Assembly (NCBI GenBank): GCA_028571685.1
Contig: CM053140.1
Span: 59,340,201-59,404,200, forward strand
Direction of reading: 5' to 3'
Origin: Heterohyrax brucei
Taxonomy: Eukaryota; Chordata; Mammalia; Hyracoidea; Procaviidae
Length of the DNA stretch: 64,000 nt
In this document: positions 1 through 10,985 of the stretch, piece by piece
Position numbering within the stretch: the first letter of the stretch is position 1
How the letters are laid out: each line of letters opens with the position of its first letter
Notes under the pieces: model-generated
Database searches by the model: none
Told to the model about the DNA's origin: nothing
What the model saw: the letters and a program-made list of their open reading frames with translations, nothing else
Translations under genes and position numbers: made by a program

Positions 1-339
1 GGGTGCAGTCTGGGCTGGCAAAGCTCTGTTGAGAGGGAGGATGGGATTGTTAGAATTATTGTTATTGGTGCAGAAATAACAGCAGATCCAGCCAAGAGCC
101 AAATGGGAGAAGAGAAGCCCAGTAGGGGAGGGCAGTCAACAGCTGCTCTCCAGAGGAAGGAGAGTGATTATGGCACAATTGCCTTGATGGTATTTGCTTT
201 TGCCAGTGTGTTAAACATCCTCCACCCAATCCTGAGTGCCAAACATGAGCTGAACTCCATCAGTCAGACTCATCTGTCAGGCTGTGGAAAGTCCCAGATT
301 CCACCACAATTACATCGACTGTACCAGAGTGGAGGTGCC
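1..339. other. Unique non-coding sequence
   Basis: I see no repeat, RNA gene or convincing exon here. The 98-codon open frame on the plus strand has no recognisable motif, and its 3' part runs into a MIR. Flanking DNA is intergenic or intronic in character. Confidence 0.5.
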
Positions 340-530
340 AGGAATGGCTCAGCCTCCTCACTTACGCTGTCTTGTGCAGTCCTCACAACAACCACATGAA
401 GCAGGTGAGAGTACAATCCCAGCCTTACAGAGGAGGTGACTGAGGTCCAGAGAGGTTAGGCCACCTGACCGAGGGCAGTCAGCTGGTGAGTGGTAGGTCA
501 GAGATCAGATTCAAACCTATGTCCATGTGA
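340..530 (-). repeat. MIR SINE relic
   Basis: The plus strand carries the antisense MIR core: a 'cctcacaacaacc' motif, then a segment like 'agaggttaggccacctg', and a tail resembling 'gattcaaacctatg'. This is the usual order for a minus-strand MIR. It is an ancient tRNA-derived SINE shared by all mammals, heavily diverged and non-functional. Confidence 0.75.
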
Positions 531-589
531 CTCTGGAGGGCATCAACACTAACCACCCACCCACCTCAGCCTCTTGGTCTGGCCATCCT

Positions 590-740
590 ATCTATCCACT
601 GCCAGCACATTTGGGTGGGTCACTTTGCCTCCCTGCGCCTTGGTTTTGTCATCTAGAAAATGAAAGTGACAACCCTTGGCCTCTCTGCCTCCTGGAGATG
701 TTGCGACACCACCTTTGTCCCCGCCCCTTTCTCTACAAAA
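590..740 (+). repeat. Probable MIR fragment
   Basis: The run 'ggtcactttgcctccctg' followed by 'catctagaaaatgaaagtg' matches the central MIR core in sense orientation. The ends are not clear. It sits between two minus-strand MIRs. Confidence 0.5.
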
Positions 741-774
741 GATCAGCTTATAACAATATATACAACAGCACTGA

Positions 775-1000
775 ATACTGAGCCCCTTGTATACACCCCA
801 TCTGGGATCCACACATTTGCTCATCAGATCCTCAAGAAAGCCCTATGAAGGCGGAGCCTCAGCTGCATTTTCTAAGGAGGGAGCTGTGGCTCAGAGTGGT
901 TCAGTGGCTCACCTGAGGCCACACAGCCAGGAATGATGGAGCCAGGTCCCTACTGCCTGAGCTGTCTGACCCCAGAGCCACGGTCTTTTTGATTCCATAC
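775..1000 (-). repeat. MIR SINE relic
   Basis: A minus-strand MIR: 'cagatcctcaagaaagccc' is followed by a decayed 'gaggccacacagccagg' core and an end near 'cagagccacgg'. Old and diverged. Confidence 0.7.
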
Positions 1001-1389
1001 CCTCCGAAGTCCTGTTAAGAGCTGAGCTGTTTGATGTCTTGGTCAGAGCTTAGCTGTAGAATAAAACAAGGCTGAGCTTAAGGGTGGCTTTAAAAAATAT
1101 AACTTGGATCATGTCAGCTACCCCGCTTAAAAGCCGTACTCTGAACCGGCTTGGCCCTGCCCAAATCCCCACCCTCGTATCAGCCATCACCCTCTCTCTG
1201 TCTGCTTGCCATCGTTTGGCTCCTGATGGCTGTTGGGTCACCTGCTCTTTGGGGCCTGACTTGCCTGTGATCTGCTCCCTTTTACTGGAGCACTCTTCTC
1301 TCGTCTGTCCCAGCCCCACGCCATTGTCCCCACTCCCCTCAGATAAAGCTGCAAGGCCTTGGCCCAGCTCATGTGATCCTGCCTGACCT

Positions 1390-2050
1390 GAGCCTTGTCA
1401 GGTTTCTAGGCTTGCTCCAGCCCCACTGGCAGCCTCCGTACTTGGGGTACCCCAAGTCTCTTCCTGCCTACAGCCTTTGCATAGGTTGTTCCTGCCACTA
1501 AGGAAGCTCTGCCCCATCTTTTTAGCTTCACTGCCTCCTTCTGACCCTTCTGGTCTCAGCTCAAATGCTTCCTCAGTGAGGATTTCTCTGGAATCCCATC
1601 CAAATAAGGCTCTCTTGTTCTTTTCCCTCGTGTTGTTTCAGTCTTTCATTTCATAATAAACAGCCTAGTTTTAAATCATATTCATCTGTTTATCTGTAGA
1701 TCTCTCTCTCCTCTTTAAGTTATAAGCTGTCTGGGGGTGGGAACACCCTGTGGTATTCATGGTTTAAAAAAAAAGTTTGCCTTCAAGTCAATTCTGACTT
1801 ACAGTGACCCTATCCATATATGTCAGACTAGAACTCTGCATCTTAGGGTTTTCAATGATTGACTTTTCAAAACTAGATTGCCACATCTTTCTTCAGAGAC
1901 CCCTCTGGGAGAACTTGACCCTTCAACTTTTTGGCTAGCAGTGGAGCACTGAACTCTTTGCAGTGCTCAGAGACTCAGGTGTTCATGATGCCTAGCACAA
2001 AATAGGCAGTAGGTAAATAAATTCAATGAATGAATCAATGAACAAATTTG
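1390..2050 (+). repeat. L2 LINE 3' end, split by an AfroSINE
   Basis: The stretch has the L2 3' region in sense order: 'cctttgcataggttgttcc', then 'tctcagctcaaatgcttcc', then a 3' tail with 'aataaattcaatgaatgaa'. A minus-strand AfroSINE (1763-1977) interrupts it just before the 'tgcctagcac' portion, so the SINE is younger. L2 is an extinct CR1-clade LINE. No open reading frame remains. Confidence 0.7.
1763..1977 (-). repeat. AfroSINE, long form, minus strand
   Basis: Read in reverse it shows the full AfroSINE: tRNA-like head at the right end, a middle segment resembling 'agattgccacatctttctt' that is present only in the long form, and the RTE-like 3' core ('caagtcaattctgact') next to an A-rich tail at 1763-1773. 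It is inserted in an L2 relic. RNA polymerase III boxes are decayed, so the copy is inactive. Confidence 0.85.
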
Positions 2051-3720
2051 AAGGTCTTCAGACATCTGAATAAAAGCAAGATCCAGGGGGCAGGGTGCCC
2101 AGGAGGGTCTGAGAGGTACTTTCTTCTCCGGCTGCTTGTGTCCTCTTTGGTGTGCAGGAGAATCAGCAAGGATGCTGTTGCCATGGATACACACTCTGCA
2201 GACCGCCTCCTGAGTCAGGCCTATATTTAATTTTATCAGTTCCACTCATCACTTCTCCTGACATTGTTGAGGGCCTGGAGATGCAAGTGCATCAATGTGT
2301 CACTGAAATGTCAGTCAGGGACCTTCCCACCCCCTTTTGTATCTGTTAATAGGAGGCCATTTTGTCCTTTACTTGTTGGGCAGGACTTGCCCTTGGTTGG
2401 GGAAGCGGGAGATGCTGGAGGCCCAAGATCACTGGCAACCTGAAGGTGCTGCCAATTCCAGACCACCTGTCTCTTAATAGAAGCTCACAGCAGCACTCAG
2501 CACATGACTGGCTCAAAGTACATCTCTTGATTGGTCCATCTGACAATTATCTACTGATTGGTTTCTTCTGTGATTTGCCTGTGTGATTAAATACTGTCCT
2601 CATCAATCTCGTATTGTTCTAAGGCGTCTATCTCTTGTCTGTTAACTCGTTATCCTCACAGAGCGGGAGCCGGACTAGCAGCAGCCCTAAGCACCGGAAA
2701 GCATGTGGGATATGACCTGCCTTAGGAGCCACTGGGACCAAGGTGGGGGCCAGCAGTCTCTTCCCAATCTCATTCAAAGCCCTGGGGGGCAGATTCTTGT
2801 TGTCTACTAGATTGTCTTCAGAGCCCTGCCACCTGGCACCAACCGTGCCTTTGTTGGACCTTGTCTTACTCTCACCTTCTGTGAGTTTAGTGGGAGGCTG
2901 TAGCCATGCCAGGGAGACCCCTGTTTTCACAGGGCCCTATGAAGCGAAGGGTATACCAGGCCATGTAGACAGCTTCTGAGGCGCTTGTCCAGAATCCTCT
3001 CCTCTTTTGTTAACAGAGTCCTTTTTGTAGCAAGGAACCAATTACACTGGCAGGCACGTGTCTCGACTTCAGCCAGTCAGACTTTTCCCTGAGATTCATT
3101 TGACCCAGGGTGCTGGGGTGCAGAAGGTCCCTCTTTCTCAAGGATCACAGCTGCGAGGACCATGGGAGGAAGGAGAAGAGAGATCATGGACACTGTTTAA
3201 GCCCTTGCCTCTAGCTGACCCTGAAGACAGTTTCACTCCCTGTATTTTCCAGTTCCGTAAGCCAGCAAATGGTTATTTCTACTTCGCTCAAACTGTTCGT
3301 ATTCTTCCACTTGCAATGAAAAGTTCTGCCTAAAACAATCAAGGGGCAGAAGCACAGTGCAGGAATGAAGCAAGGCCTGGAACAGAGAAGCAGAGGAGCA
3401 GCAGAGGCAAGATGCTGCAAACAATCCTGGGTGCAGTCAGGCAGCAGTGAGCCTGGGGCGGAGGGCTCGTGGCGGGGCCAGTGTGGAGGTCAGCCAAGCC
3501 TGGCCCTGCAGGACTCCGCTGGGGCTGAGGAGCTGTGCGTTTGCACTTCTCTCTGACCCCTTTCACTCACATCTGTTCCCTGCCTGGCTCTGTTGGCCTT
3601 CAACTGGTGGGATTCCCGGCTCAACGTAACAGAATTTTAAAATTCTAGACTTACTGAGCCACAGGGTTTTAGAATCAGACTCTTAGACACTTAGAATTAT
3701 AGAATCTTAGTATTCAGCGA
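2051..3720. other. Mostly unique sequence with weak LTR-like traces
   Basis: I see no gene. Around 2470-2700 there are two 'attggt' motifs and a T/C-rich stretch that could be an old retroviral LTR. At 3100-3335 a sequence ending 'acttgcaatgaaaagttc' resembles the end of a common mammalian interspersed repeat. Neither can be assigned to a family by eye. 3450-3490 is a small GC-rich patch without other promoter features. Confidence 0.4.
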
Positions 3721-3737
3721 AGCCACTTTGAACACTA

Positions 3738-4368
3738 ATGTGCACCTGACCCATGGTATTGTCAATCACCTCATGTGCATGTCACAGCTGAACCACTAAT
3801 GAGGAAGACTGAATTATGGTGTTGGAGAAGAATACTGGATACACAAGGGACTGCCAGGAGAACAAGTAAGTCTGTCCTGGAAGAAGTACAGCCCAAGTGC
3901 TCCTTGGAAGTGAAGATGGCAAGGCTTCGTCTCATGTACTTTGGACATGGTTTTAGGAGGGGTACCCTGGAGAAGGGCGTCATACCTGGTAAGGTAGAAG
4001 GTCAGCAAGAAAAAGAAATACTCTTGATAGGATGGATTGATACAGTGGCTGCAACAATGGGTTCAGACATAAAAATGATTGTGAGGACGGTGCAAGACAG
4101 GATATTATTTTTTTTATTGTGTTTACGTTACAGTGTACAGTCCAAAGGTTTTACATGCCCACCTACCCGCAGCTCCTTCTGCTCTCCCACCTGGTGACAG
4201 CCTACTCCTCCTTTTCGCTCTTTATTTCTAGTATCCTTTTCACAAGCATCTGTCCCCTCCTCCCCACCCCCCTTCTCTCTCATCTAGAAAGAGACCAGTA
4301 ATGGGCATTGTTTTGTTCTGTTGTACACAGGATTGCCATGAGTCAGAATGACTCAACAGCACCTAAAA
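3738..4368 (+). repeat. RTE (BovB-clade) LINE 3' fragment, split
   Basis: Plus-strand 3' end of an RTE LINE. The translated end shows the family's C-terminal signature 'ELWCWRRIL', then 'LEEVQPKC' and 'WIDTVAATMG'. The element ends at 4368 with the RTE tail 'gccatgagtcagaatgact' followed by an AAC-rich tail. It is 5'-truncated and lacks the endonuclease and reverse transcriptase. A foreign segment at 4107-4310 separates the coding part from the last 58 bases. An AfroSINE abuts its 3' end. Confidence 0.85.
4107..4310 (-). repeat. Insert within RTE tail, likely 5'-truncated retroelement end
   Basis: The RTE tail resumes exactly after this 204-bp block, so the block was inserted. It opens with a T-rich run (4108-4120) and continues with pyrimidine-rich sequence, as expected of a minus-strand, poly(A)-tailed LINE 3' end. 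The family is uncertain; an L1 3' UTR is my best guess. Confidence 0.5.
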
Positions 4369-4375
4369 GCAACAA

Positions 4376-4547
4376 TCAAAACCAAAAACCAAACCCACTG
4401 CCATCGAGTTGATTCTGACTTATAGTAACCTCATAGGGCAGAGTAGAACTGCTCCATCGAGTTTCCAAGGAGCCCCTGGTGGATTTGAACTGCTGACTGT
4501 TTGGTTAGCAGATGTAGCACTTAACCACCACGCCACCAGAGTTTCCA
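4376..4547 (-). repeat. AfroSINE, short form, minus strand
   Basis: Begins with 'aaccaaacccactgcc', the reverse of the 3' tail, and ends with 'gccaccagagtttcc', the reverse of the tRNA-like head. It sits head to tail against the RTE 3' end at 4368. The polymerase III box B is visible in reverse as 'ggatttgaact'. Confidence 0.9.
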
Positions 4548-4559
4548 GAAACAACTACA

Positions 4560-5029
4560 GTATTCAATAATTTATTCAGTAGATGTTTTCTGACTGTCCT
4601 CTTCATTCAAGCTGTGTGCTGGGTGTGGGGACACAGTGGAAGGCGACAGATACTGTCTGTGTCCTCATGGATGGTCCATTCTAGAGTCATGGGAGTTTTG
4701 AATCACAGGATCTCAGAGATGAAGGGGGCTTTGGAGGGCTTCTTGCTTAACCTTTTTATCCTTGCAGAGGAGGGAAGGTTTGTGGAAGGAATGGCCTGGG
4801 CAGGGAGGTCAAGAGGAAGGTGGCTCTGGAAGACCAGCCCAGTGAGGAGGAAACCAGGAAGAAAATACGTCTAGAGCATGACCTCTCCTGCACTCTGTGG
4901 GCCATATCCTTGTCCTGTGTGAGTCACTCCCCATGGTCTCCTCACTGTCTGCAGTAAAGTAGCAGCTGGTTGTCCTGGAGAGGCAAGAGTGTGTGGCTGT
5001 TTCCCTGGAGCCCAGCCTTTTTCATTTTT
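4560..5029. other. Unique sequence
   Basis: A fragment like 'caataatttattcagtagat' near 4563 may be an L2 or MIR tail. Otherwise no gene or repeat is recognisable. Confidence 0.4.
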
Positions 5030-6190
5030 CCAGAACACCCTGTATCTGTTAAGTTGTCACTCTCCATTCCCTCCTTCCTTTGCTGGGCAATCATTTGTCG
5101 GCTCTCTGTCTCTATGGATTTTCCTGTTCTGAATATTTCATAGAAAATGAATTACACAATATGTGATCTTTTGCATAAATATTTTCGTCTCTGGCTTTTG
5201 CTTAACAGAATGTTTTCAAAGTTCAATGCGTTTGTTGCATGTATCAGTACTTCCCATTGCCATATACAGTCACGGTGAGTCAGGATCTATTCACTGGCAA
5301 TGGATAATGGGTAAGTCATATTTCATTCCTTTTTATGATTGAATAGTATTCCATTGCATGTAATGTCCACCATTTGTTTTACCAGTCATTCACTGATTAA
5401 CATTTGGGTTGTTTCTACATTTTGGCTGTTGTGAACATACCGCTATACACAGTCTTGAACAGGTTTCTGAGTGGGACATATGCTTTAACTTTTCTTTCAT
5501 AGATACACAGAAGTGGAATTGTTGGATCGTGGTAATTTTATGTTTAACTTTTTGAGGACCTGCCAAACCATTTTCCACAAGAGCTGTACCGTTTGACATT
5601 CTTACTAGCAGTGTATAAGCGTTTTTGTTTCTACATATCCTGCTAACACTTGTTATTTCCATTAAAATTTTTTTTGGAGACATTTTAGTGAGTGTGAAGT
5701 AGTGTCTCATTGTAGTTTTGATTTACATTTCCTCAATGACTGGTGATGTTGAATATCTTTTCACGTACTTGTCAATTTATGTATCTTATTTTTGAGAAAT
5801 GTCTATTTAAATTGCTTGCCCATATTTAGAATTGAATTATTTGTCTTTTAGTTGTTGAATTATAGGAGTTCTTTATGCAAATATTTCCTCTGATCCTGTA
5901 GGCTGTCTTTCTACATTCTTGATAATGTTCTTTGATGCCAGCCAAGCCAAGCGCCGTCGAGTCGGATCCAACTCATGGTGACCCTAGGGGCCAGGGTAGA
6001 ACTGACCCCCAGAGTATGATGTATAGATATATTATTAACTTTGATAAAGGCCAATTTATCTGTTCTTCCTTTTGTTGCTTCTGCCTTTGGTTCCAAATCT
6101 AAGAATATATTGCCAAATGTGGGAACACAAAGATTTATTCCTACTGTTTCTTCTATTAGTTTTTTAAAATTTTAGTTTTCACTTGTGTTG
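5030..6190 (-). repeat. L1 LINE, ORF2 C-terminal part and 3' UTR
   Basis: Minus-strand L1. The 5390-5710 reverse frame contains 'MRHYFTLTKM', matching the L1 ORF2 C-terminal motif 'TTMRYHLTPVRMA', and the 3' UTR lies towards 5030. The sequence follows the ordinary L1 consensus order from about 6190 down to 5030. It is interrupted at 5939-6030 by a SINE fragment. Many stops show that it is long dead. It is probably the 3' continuation of the L1 at 8030-10985. Confidence 0.85.
5939..6030 (-). repeat. AfroSINE 3' fragment in L1
   Basis: 'gccgtcgagtcggatccaac' followed by 'tagaactgacccccagag' is the reverse of an AfroSINE 3' core, truncated before the tRNA head. The tail 'gccaagccaagc' differs from the usual 'aaaccaaaccc' tail and recurs in the fragment at 9557. 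L1 sequence continues on both sides. Confidence 0.75.
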
Positions 6191-6394
6191 TTTGGGGGAA
6201 CAGGACATGAAATAATACAATATTAAAATTTTAACTGACGTTAAATCACTGGTACTCAGTATGATTTCATTTTATGTACTTTTTCACTTTTAAAAAATCT
6301 AACATTGCAAAAAGGCCATGCTAGTTGGTGTCTGTAGATAGGATATATAGTGAGTTACGTATTCTGCTAACACTTGTTATTTCCATTAAAAAAA

Positions 6395-6605
6395 CACTAG
6401 CTAGCCGCACAGCTTCTGCTTACTAGACTCCGACTCATGGCCACCCCACGCACAGCAGAGTGAAATGTTGTCTGGTTCTGCGTCATTCTCACAGTTGCCA
6501 GCACGTCTGAGCCCATTGTTAGGGCTGTAGTGCCAGTCCGTCTCACCAAGGCTCTCCATTGCCCTCGCCAGCCCCCTACTACACCGTATATGACATCCTC
6601 CATTG
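6395..6605 (-). repeat. RTE LINE 3' end fragment, older variant
   Basis: In reverse, the last about 200 bp of an RTE LINE: 'gactccgactcatggccac' is the tail, followed by the region that reads 'gagcccattgttagggctg'. It is more diverged than the other RTE copies in the window. It lies between the two L1 pieces and has no coding capacity. Confidence 0.65.
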
Positions 6606-6689
6606 ATAGCTCCTGATTTCAAAATAAGTGAGTTGGACAATGGTCTGTTGTGATCCATAAGTTTTCATTTGTGCTAGCTTTTTGATAGG

Positions 6690-7775
6690 TATGTGTTCAC
6701 TGCTGCCGTTGTGATATGTTTATTTTTTTGTTGATGTTTTCTCTGTTCTTATTAGTCTGTTCTGGGACATTCTTTTTGGTGAGTTGATTTTTCACCTTCT
6801 TCAGAGCTGGTTTTGCAGTTGTTGAGACTCGTGTGTTACATTTCTTGAAATGGTGTGATACATCTTTGTTGTGCTTTACAGCTGCTGCTATGATCCCCCT
6901 TAATAAACTGTATACAAACCCAATTTTAATTACTACCAGTCTTGTCACCTTCCTCTGGAAGGACTGTAACAACTGTAGTACATCCCTCTTTCTGTTATGA
7001 TGACAGCATGGTTTTCATGATGATCACTGGATTGCTTCTTTTCGTACCAAAGCTGTGATTTACTTTGGAGCCTTCCCTAAAAGAGCAGAGTATTGAGTAG
7101 TGTGTCATTCTAAAATATAAAGTTAGTGGTTTTGTTCTTCTAAGCCAGAGCCAAGAACTTCTTTCAGTATTTCTTGTAGTTTGGGTTTGGTTTTACAAAG
7201 TCTCTGAGTTTCTGTTTATCTGGGAATGTCTTAATTTCATTTTCATATTTGAAAGATAGTTTTGCAGGATATATAATTCTTGGTTGGAAGTTCTTCTCCT
7301 TCAAGGCTTTGAATGTGTCATGCCACTGTCTCCATGCCAACATGGTTTCTGCTGAGAAATCTGATGAGAGCCTACAGGGTTTCCCTCTGAATGTTAGCTT
7401 TGCTTTGAGTTTTGCTGCCTTTAAGAGTTGCTGCTTATGTTTCATTTTGTTAAGCTTGATTATAATATGTCTTGGAGTCTTTCTTTTGAGATCTATATTG
7501 GGTGGCATATGATATGCTTCTGAGATGTCTATATGCTCTTCCTTCATGATTTCTGGGAAGTTTTCTTTCAGCAGCTCAGCAATGATACTCCCTGTGTTCT
7601 CAGATGTCTCACCCTGTTCAGGGACTCCAATTAATCGAAGGTTGTTCCTCTTAATAGAGTCCCACATCCTCCTTAATGTTTCTTCATTTTTCTTGTTTCT
7701 TTTTTCTGATTTCTGCTCATAGACGCTGGCATCAGTAGCTCTGTCTTCCAAGTTTCCAGGGACAATACAGATGAT
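6690..7775 (-). repeat. L1 piece carrying ORF1
   Basis: The reverse frame 7164-7751 (195 codons) is L1 ORF1p. It holds the RRM core 'DSIKRNNLRLIGVPE', the 'TPRHIIIKLNK' segment, and the C-terminal domain motifs 'LSSDFSAETM', 'KEKNFQPRIIYPAKLSF' and 'DKQKLRDFV'. ORF1p is the trimeric RNA-binding chaperone of L1 particles. The normal protein is about 340 residues; here the coiled-coil N terminus is missing. Downstream (to 6690) follows the ORF1-ORF2 spacer, with a peptide 'NKKINISQRQQ' just before a stop that may mark the very start of the ORF2 region. Neither a 5' UTR nor a 3' UTR is present. Confidence 0.85.
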
Positions 7776-8029
7776 CTAGAACTTTCCACAAGTGGAGTTA
7801 TTGCTGCAGATTACAAAATTATATTGTCTCACTCTTTTCATTATTGGAGTAAATTTTTACGATTTACATAGTTTTTATGTATGTATGTATTGAAATGTGT
7901 CTGTAAGTTTATATGTAATGTGTCCAGCCCCCCAACATAAATGATCAGGTTTATGTACTACTAATGAAAGGCAATAATAATGAAAACTAAAACCAAACCA
8001 AACCAAACCCAGAAATATTTTACTTACAT
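7776..8029. other. Unassigned AT-rich spacer
   Basis: AT-rich sequence between two L1 pieces. It includes an A/C-rich stretch at 7981-8012 ('aaccaaaccaaaccaaaccc') that looks like an orphan AfroSINE tail in reverse. No coding potential. Confidence 0.4.
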
Positions 8030-9556
8030 CAGAACTTACAATGGAGTGGTTAAAATAGAACCCCACTGTAAATTGGGGAGTACTTGTAGAAGTTTGAGTT
8101 GGTTTGGGGGCTCAGTTATATTCCATCAGTCTGTATTTCTATCCTATGTCATTACCACATTGTTTTGATTGTAGTAGCTTTGTAGTTAGCTTTGAAATCA
8201 GGATATGTGAATCCTTCATTTTCTTTTACAATATTGTTTTCACTATTCAGGGCTTCTTACAATTCCATATGGATGTAAAAATCAGCTTTTCTATTTTTGC
8301 AAAAAAGGCCATTGGAATTTTTATAGGAATTGCTTTGAGCCTGCAAATTGCTCTGGAGAGTACTGCCATCTTAACAATATTAAAATTTTCAGTCCATGAC
8401 CATGGGATGTCTTTCCATTTAATTAGGTCTCTTACAATTTTGCCCAGCAATGTTTTGTGATTTTCAAAGTAAATCTTTTACCATTTTACTTAAATTTGTT
8501 ACTAAGTATTTTATTCTTTTAGATACTCTTGTAAATGAAATTATTTCTGTAATTTCCTTTTCAGATTGTCATCACTGATTTACTGAAATACAACCGCTTT
8601 TTTGTGTGTGTTGATCTTGTACCTGGCAAATTTGCTCAATTTATTTATTAGCTCTAGTACTTTTTGTGTGAATGTTACGCTGTTTTATATACATAAAATC
8701 ATACCATCTTCAAATAAAGATAGCTTTATTTTTTTCTAATTTGGGTGCCTTTTATTTCTTCATCTTCCATAATTTCTGTGACTAGGACTTTCAGTACAAT
8801 GTTAAACAGCAGTGTTTCAAGGGGAATATTCTTATCTTATTCCTGATATTAAGCAGAATGCTGTCAGTCTTTCAGTATTGAATCTGATGTGGGTTTTCAT
8901 AAATGCCCTTCTAGTCCTATTTGGCTGAGTGTTTTCTTCATGAGAGGGTGTTGGCTTTCACTAAATAATTTTTCTACATCTGTTGAGATGTTTCTGTAGT
9001 TTTTTTCATTCTATTAATATGATGTTTTACATCGATTTTTTTTTTTTAATGTTGATTGATCCATCGTTGTATTTCTGAGATCATCCCATTTAGTCATGGT
9101 CACATAATCTTTTTTAAAACACTGTTGTTTTCAACTTGTTGATCTTTTGTTGAGGATTTTTGTGTCTGTATTCATAAGGGATATTGAAGTTTTCTTGTGA
9201 TGTTTTTGTCTGGCTTTAGTATTTAGTATTTAGTAATGCCAGCCTCATACAATGTATCACAAAAGATTCCCTCTTTTTGGAAGAGCTAGAGCAAGATTGA
9301 TGTTAATTCTCTTGTAAATGTTTGGTGGAATTCAACAATGAAGCCACCTGGTCCTGGAATTTCCTTTGTTGGAAGGTTTTTGATTACTGATTCAATCTCC
9401 TGTTATAGGTTTGTTGAGAATTTCTTTGTTTTTGTTTTTTTTTGAGTTGGTTTTGGTAATTTGCATGTCTCTTGGAATTTGTCCATTTCATCTAGATTAG
9501 CTAACTTTTATGACAATTGTTTATAACATTTGTCTTAGACTAGAGAAGCAAAATCA

Positions 9557-9634
9557 GCAAGCCAAGCCAAGTGCTGTTGAGTCAGATCCGACTCATGGCA
9601 ACCCTAGGGAAAAAAAGCCAAGTGCCGTCGAGTA
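9557..9634 (-). repeat. Two AfroSINE 3' tail fragments in tandem
   Basis: 'gtgctgttgagtcagatcc' and then 'agccaagtgccgtcgag' are two successive partial copies of the reverse AfroSINE 3' core. They lie immediately left of a full copy at 9646. They may be separate truncated insertions or a local duplication of one tail. Confidence 0.6.
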
Positions 9635-9645
9635 TATATTTATAT

Positions 9646-9807
9646 AACCCAAACCCACTACCATCGAGTTGGGTCTGACTCATAGAGACCCTAGAGGTCA
9701 GAGTAGAACTGCGTCGTAGAGCTTCCGAGGAGCACCTGGCAGATTTGAACTGCTGATCTTTTAGTTAGCAGACATGACACTTAACCAATAATGCCATGAG
9801 GGTTTCC
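9646..9807 (-). repeat. AfroSINE, short form, minus strand
   Basis: Complete from the reverse 3' tail ('aacccaaacccactacc') to the reverse head ('gccatgagggtttcca'). It is inserted in the LTR at 9531-10300, hence younger than that LTR. Confidence 0.88.
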
Positions 9808-10985
9808 ATATATTTATATAGAGAGATTAATATCAAGGAAATGTCTCACACAGTTGTAGAGACTTGAATGTTCCAGTCTGTGGGTCAAGATAGAGGCTTC
9901 TTCTGATTCACATAGCATCAAGCACTGGTGAACATAAGTTTGGCAGGCTGGAGAGCCGGGCTGTTGCTCACAGGCTGTGAGGATTGATGACTCCCAGGGT
10001 TGACAGGAAAGACTGCAAGTGAGCTTCTAGCTCAAATCTGTAAGAACCAGAGGTCGGATGAACAGGAGCCAGCTGCAGAATCCAGCATGAGAAAAAAGCC
10101 TCCAACTCTTCCCAGAATATCCAGTTATATTTGATGCAGGCCACATGTCTAAAGAAACTCCTTTCCAACTCACAGTAGATCTAATCATGGGGGTGATCAC
10201 ATACTGAACACCAGGAGGGGAGTGATTACAGTATTACATGATTACCAAAACACTGAGAATCATGGCCCAACTGAGTTGACATACTATCTTCACCATCACA
10301 GCATTATTTTATAATCCTTTTAATTTCTGTAAGGTTGGTATGAATGCCTCCATTTTAATTTCTGAGTGCAGTTATTTTCATACTCTCTCTTTTTTATTTG
10401 TCAGACAACTAAGAGTTTGTTAGTTTTGTTGGAGTTTTCAAAGCACCAGCATTTGATTTCATTGATTCTGTTGCTTTTCTGTTCTCTATTTCTCTTATCT
10501 CTTTGGCTGCTCTACTCTTTATTATGTTCTTCCTTCTGTTGGCTTCAGGTTTGAGGTATAAAGTTAGGTTGTTGATTTGAGATCTTTTTTAAGTAGGCCT
10601 TCCACACTAAATACTGCTTTCTCTATATTCCGTAAGTTTTGGTATGTCCTGTTATTATTTTCATCTCTATTTTTTAATTTCCCTCATGATTTCTTATTTA
10701 ACCTATTGGTTGTTAAGAGTGTGTTAAGTTCCATGTTTGAAAAATTTCCCATTTTCCTTCTGTTACTGATTTCTAGCTTCATTCGATTGTGGTTGGTGAA
10801 GATACTTTGTATAATTTCAATCTTTTAAAATTTATTGAGAATTGCTATAGAGCAGTTTAACATGTGGACTGTGTTGAGGAATGTCCCATATTCCCTTGAG
10901 AACAGTAAATATTCTAGTCTTGCTGGGTGGAGATTTCTGTATATGTATGTTAGGTCTAGTTGGTCTATACAGTATATGAAAGATC

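Larger units (their letters stand above)
9531..10300 (-). mobile_element. Solo LTR, ERVL/MaLR-like, inside L1
   Basis: A TG...CA bounded fossil LTR lies in L1 ORF2, and L1 resumes in register after it. Near-identical 5-bp flanks (9526-9530 and 10301-10305, four of five alike) look like its target duplication. About 500 bp is LTR and the rest is AfroSINE sequence inserted later (9557-9807). No internal viral genes are present. It is old and broken, and probably afrotherian-specific. Confidence 0.6.
8030..10985 (-). repeat. L1 LINE ORF2, N-terminal to middle part
   Basis: Minus-strand L1 ORF2. The reverse frame 8247-8450 gives 'WKDIPWSWTENFNIVKMAVL' and then 'AIPIKIPMAFFAKIEK', a close match to the L1 ORF2 segment after the reverse transcriptase. 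The rest follows L1 order from about 8090 to 10985, with a solo LTR inserted at 9531-10300. The 5' part of ORF2, ORF1 and the 5' UTR do not follow at 10985, so the piece is 5'-truncated or broken. Many stops. Confidence 0.88.

Noticed and set aside
3775-4197. 140-codon frame as a host gene
   Set aside because: It is the RTE ORF2 C-terminus.
7164-7751. 195-codon frame as a host RNA-binding protein gene
   Set aside because: The sequence is clearly L1 ORF1p and sits in an L1 context.
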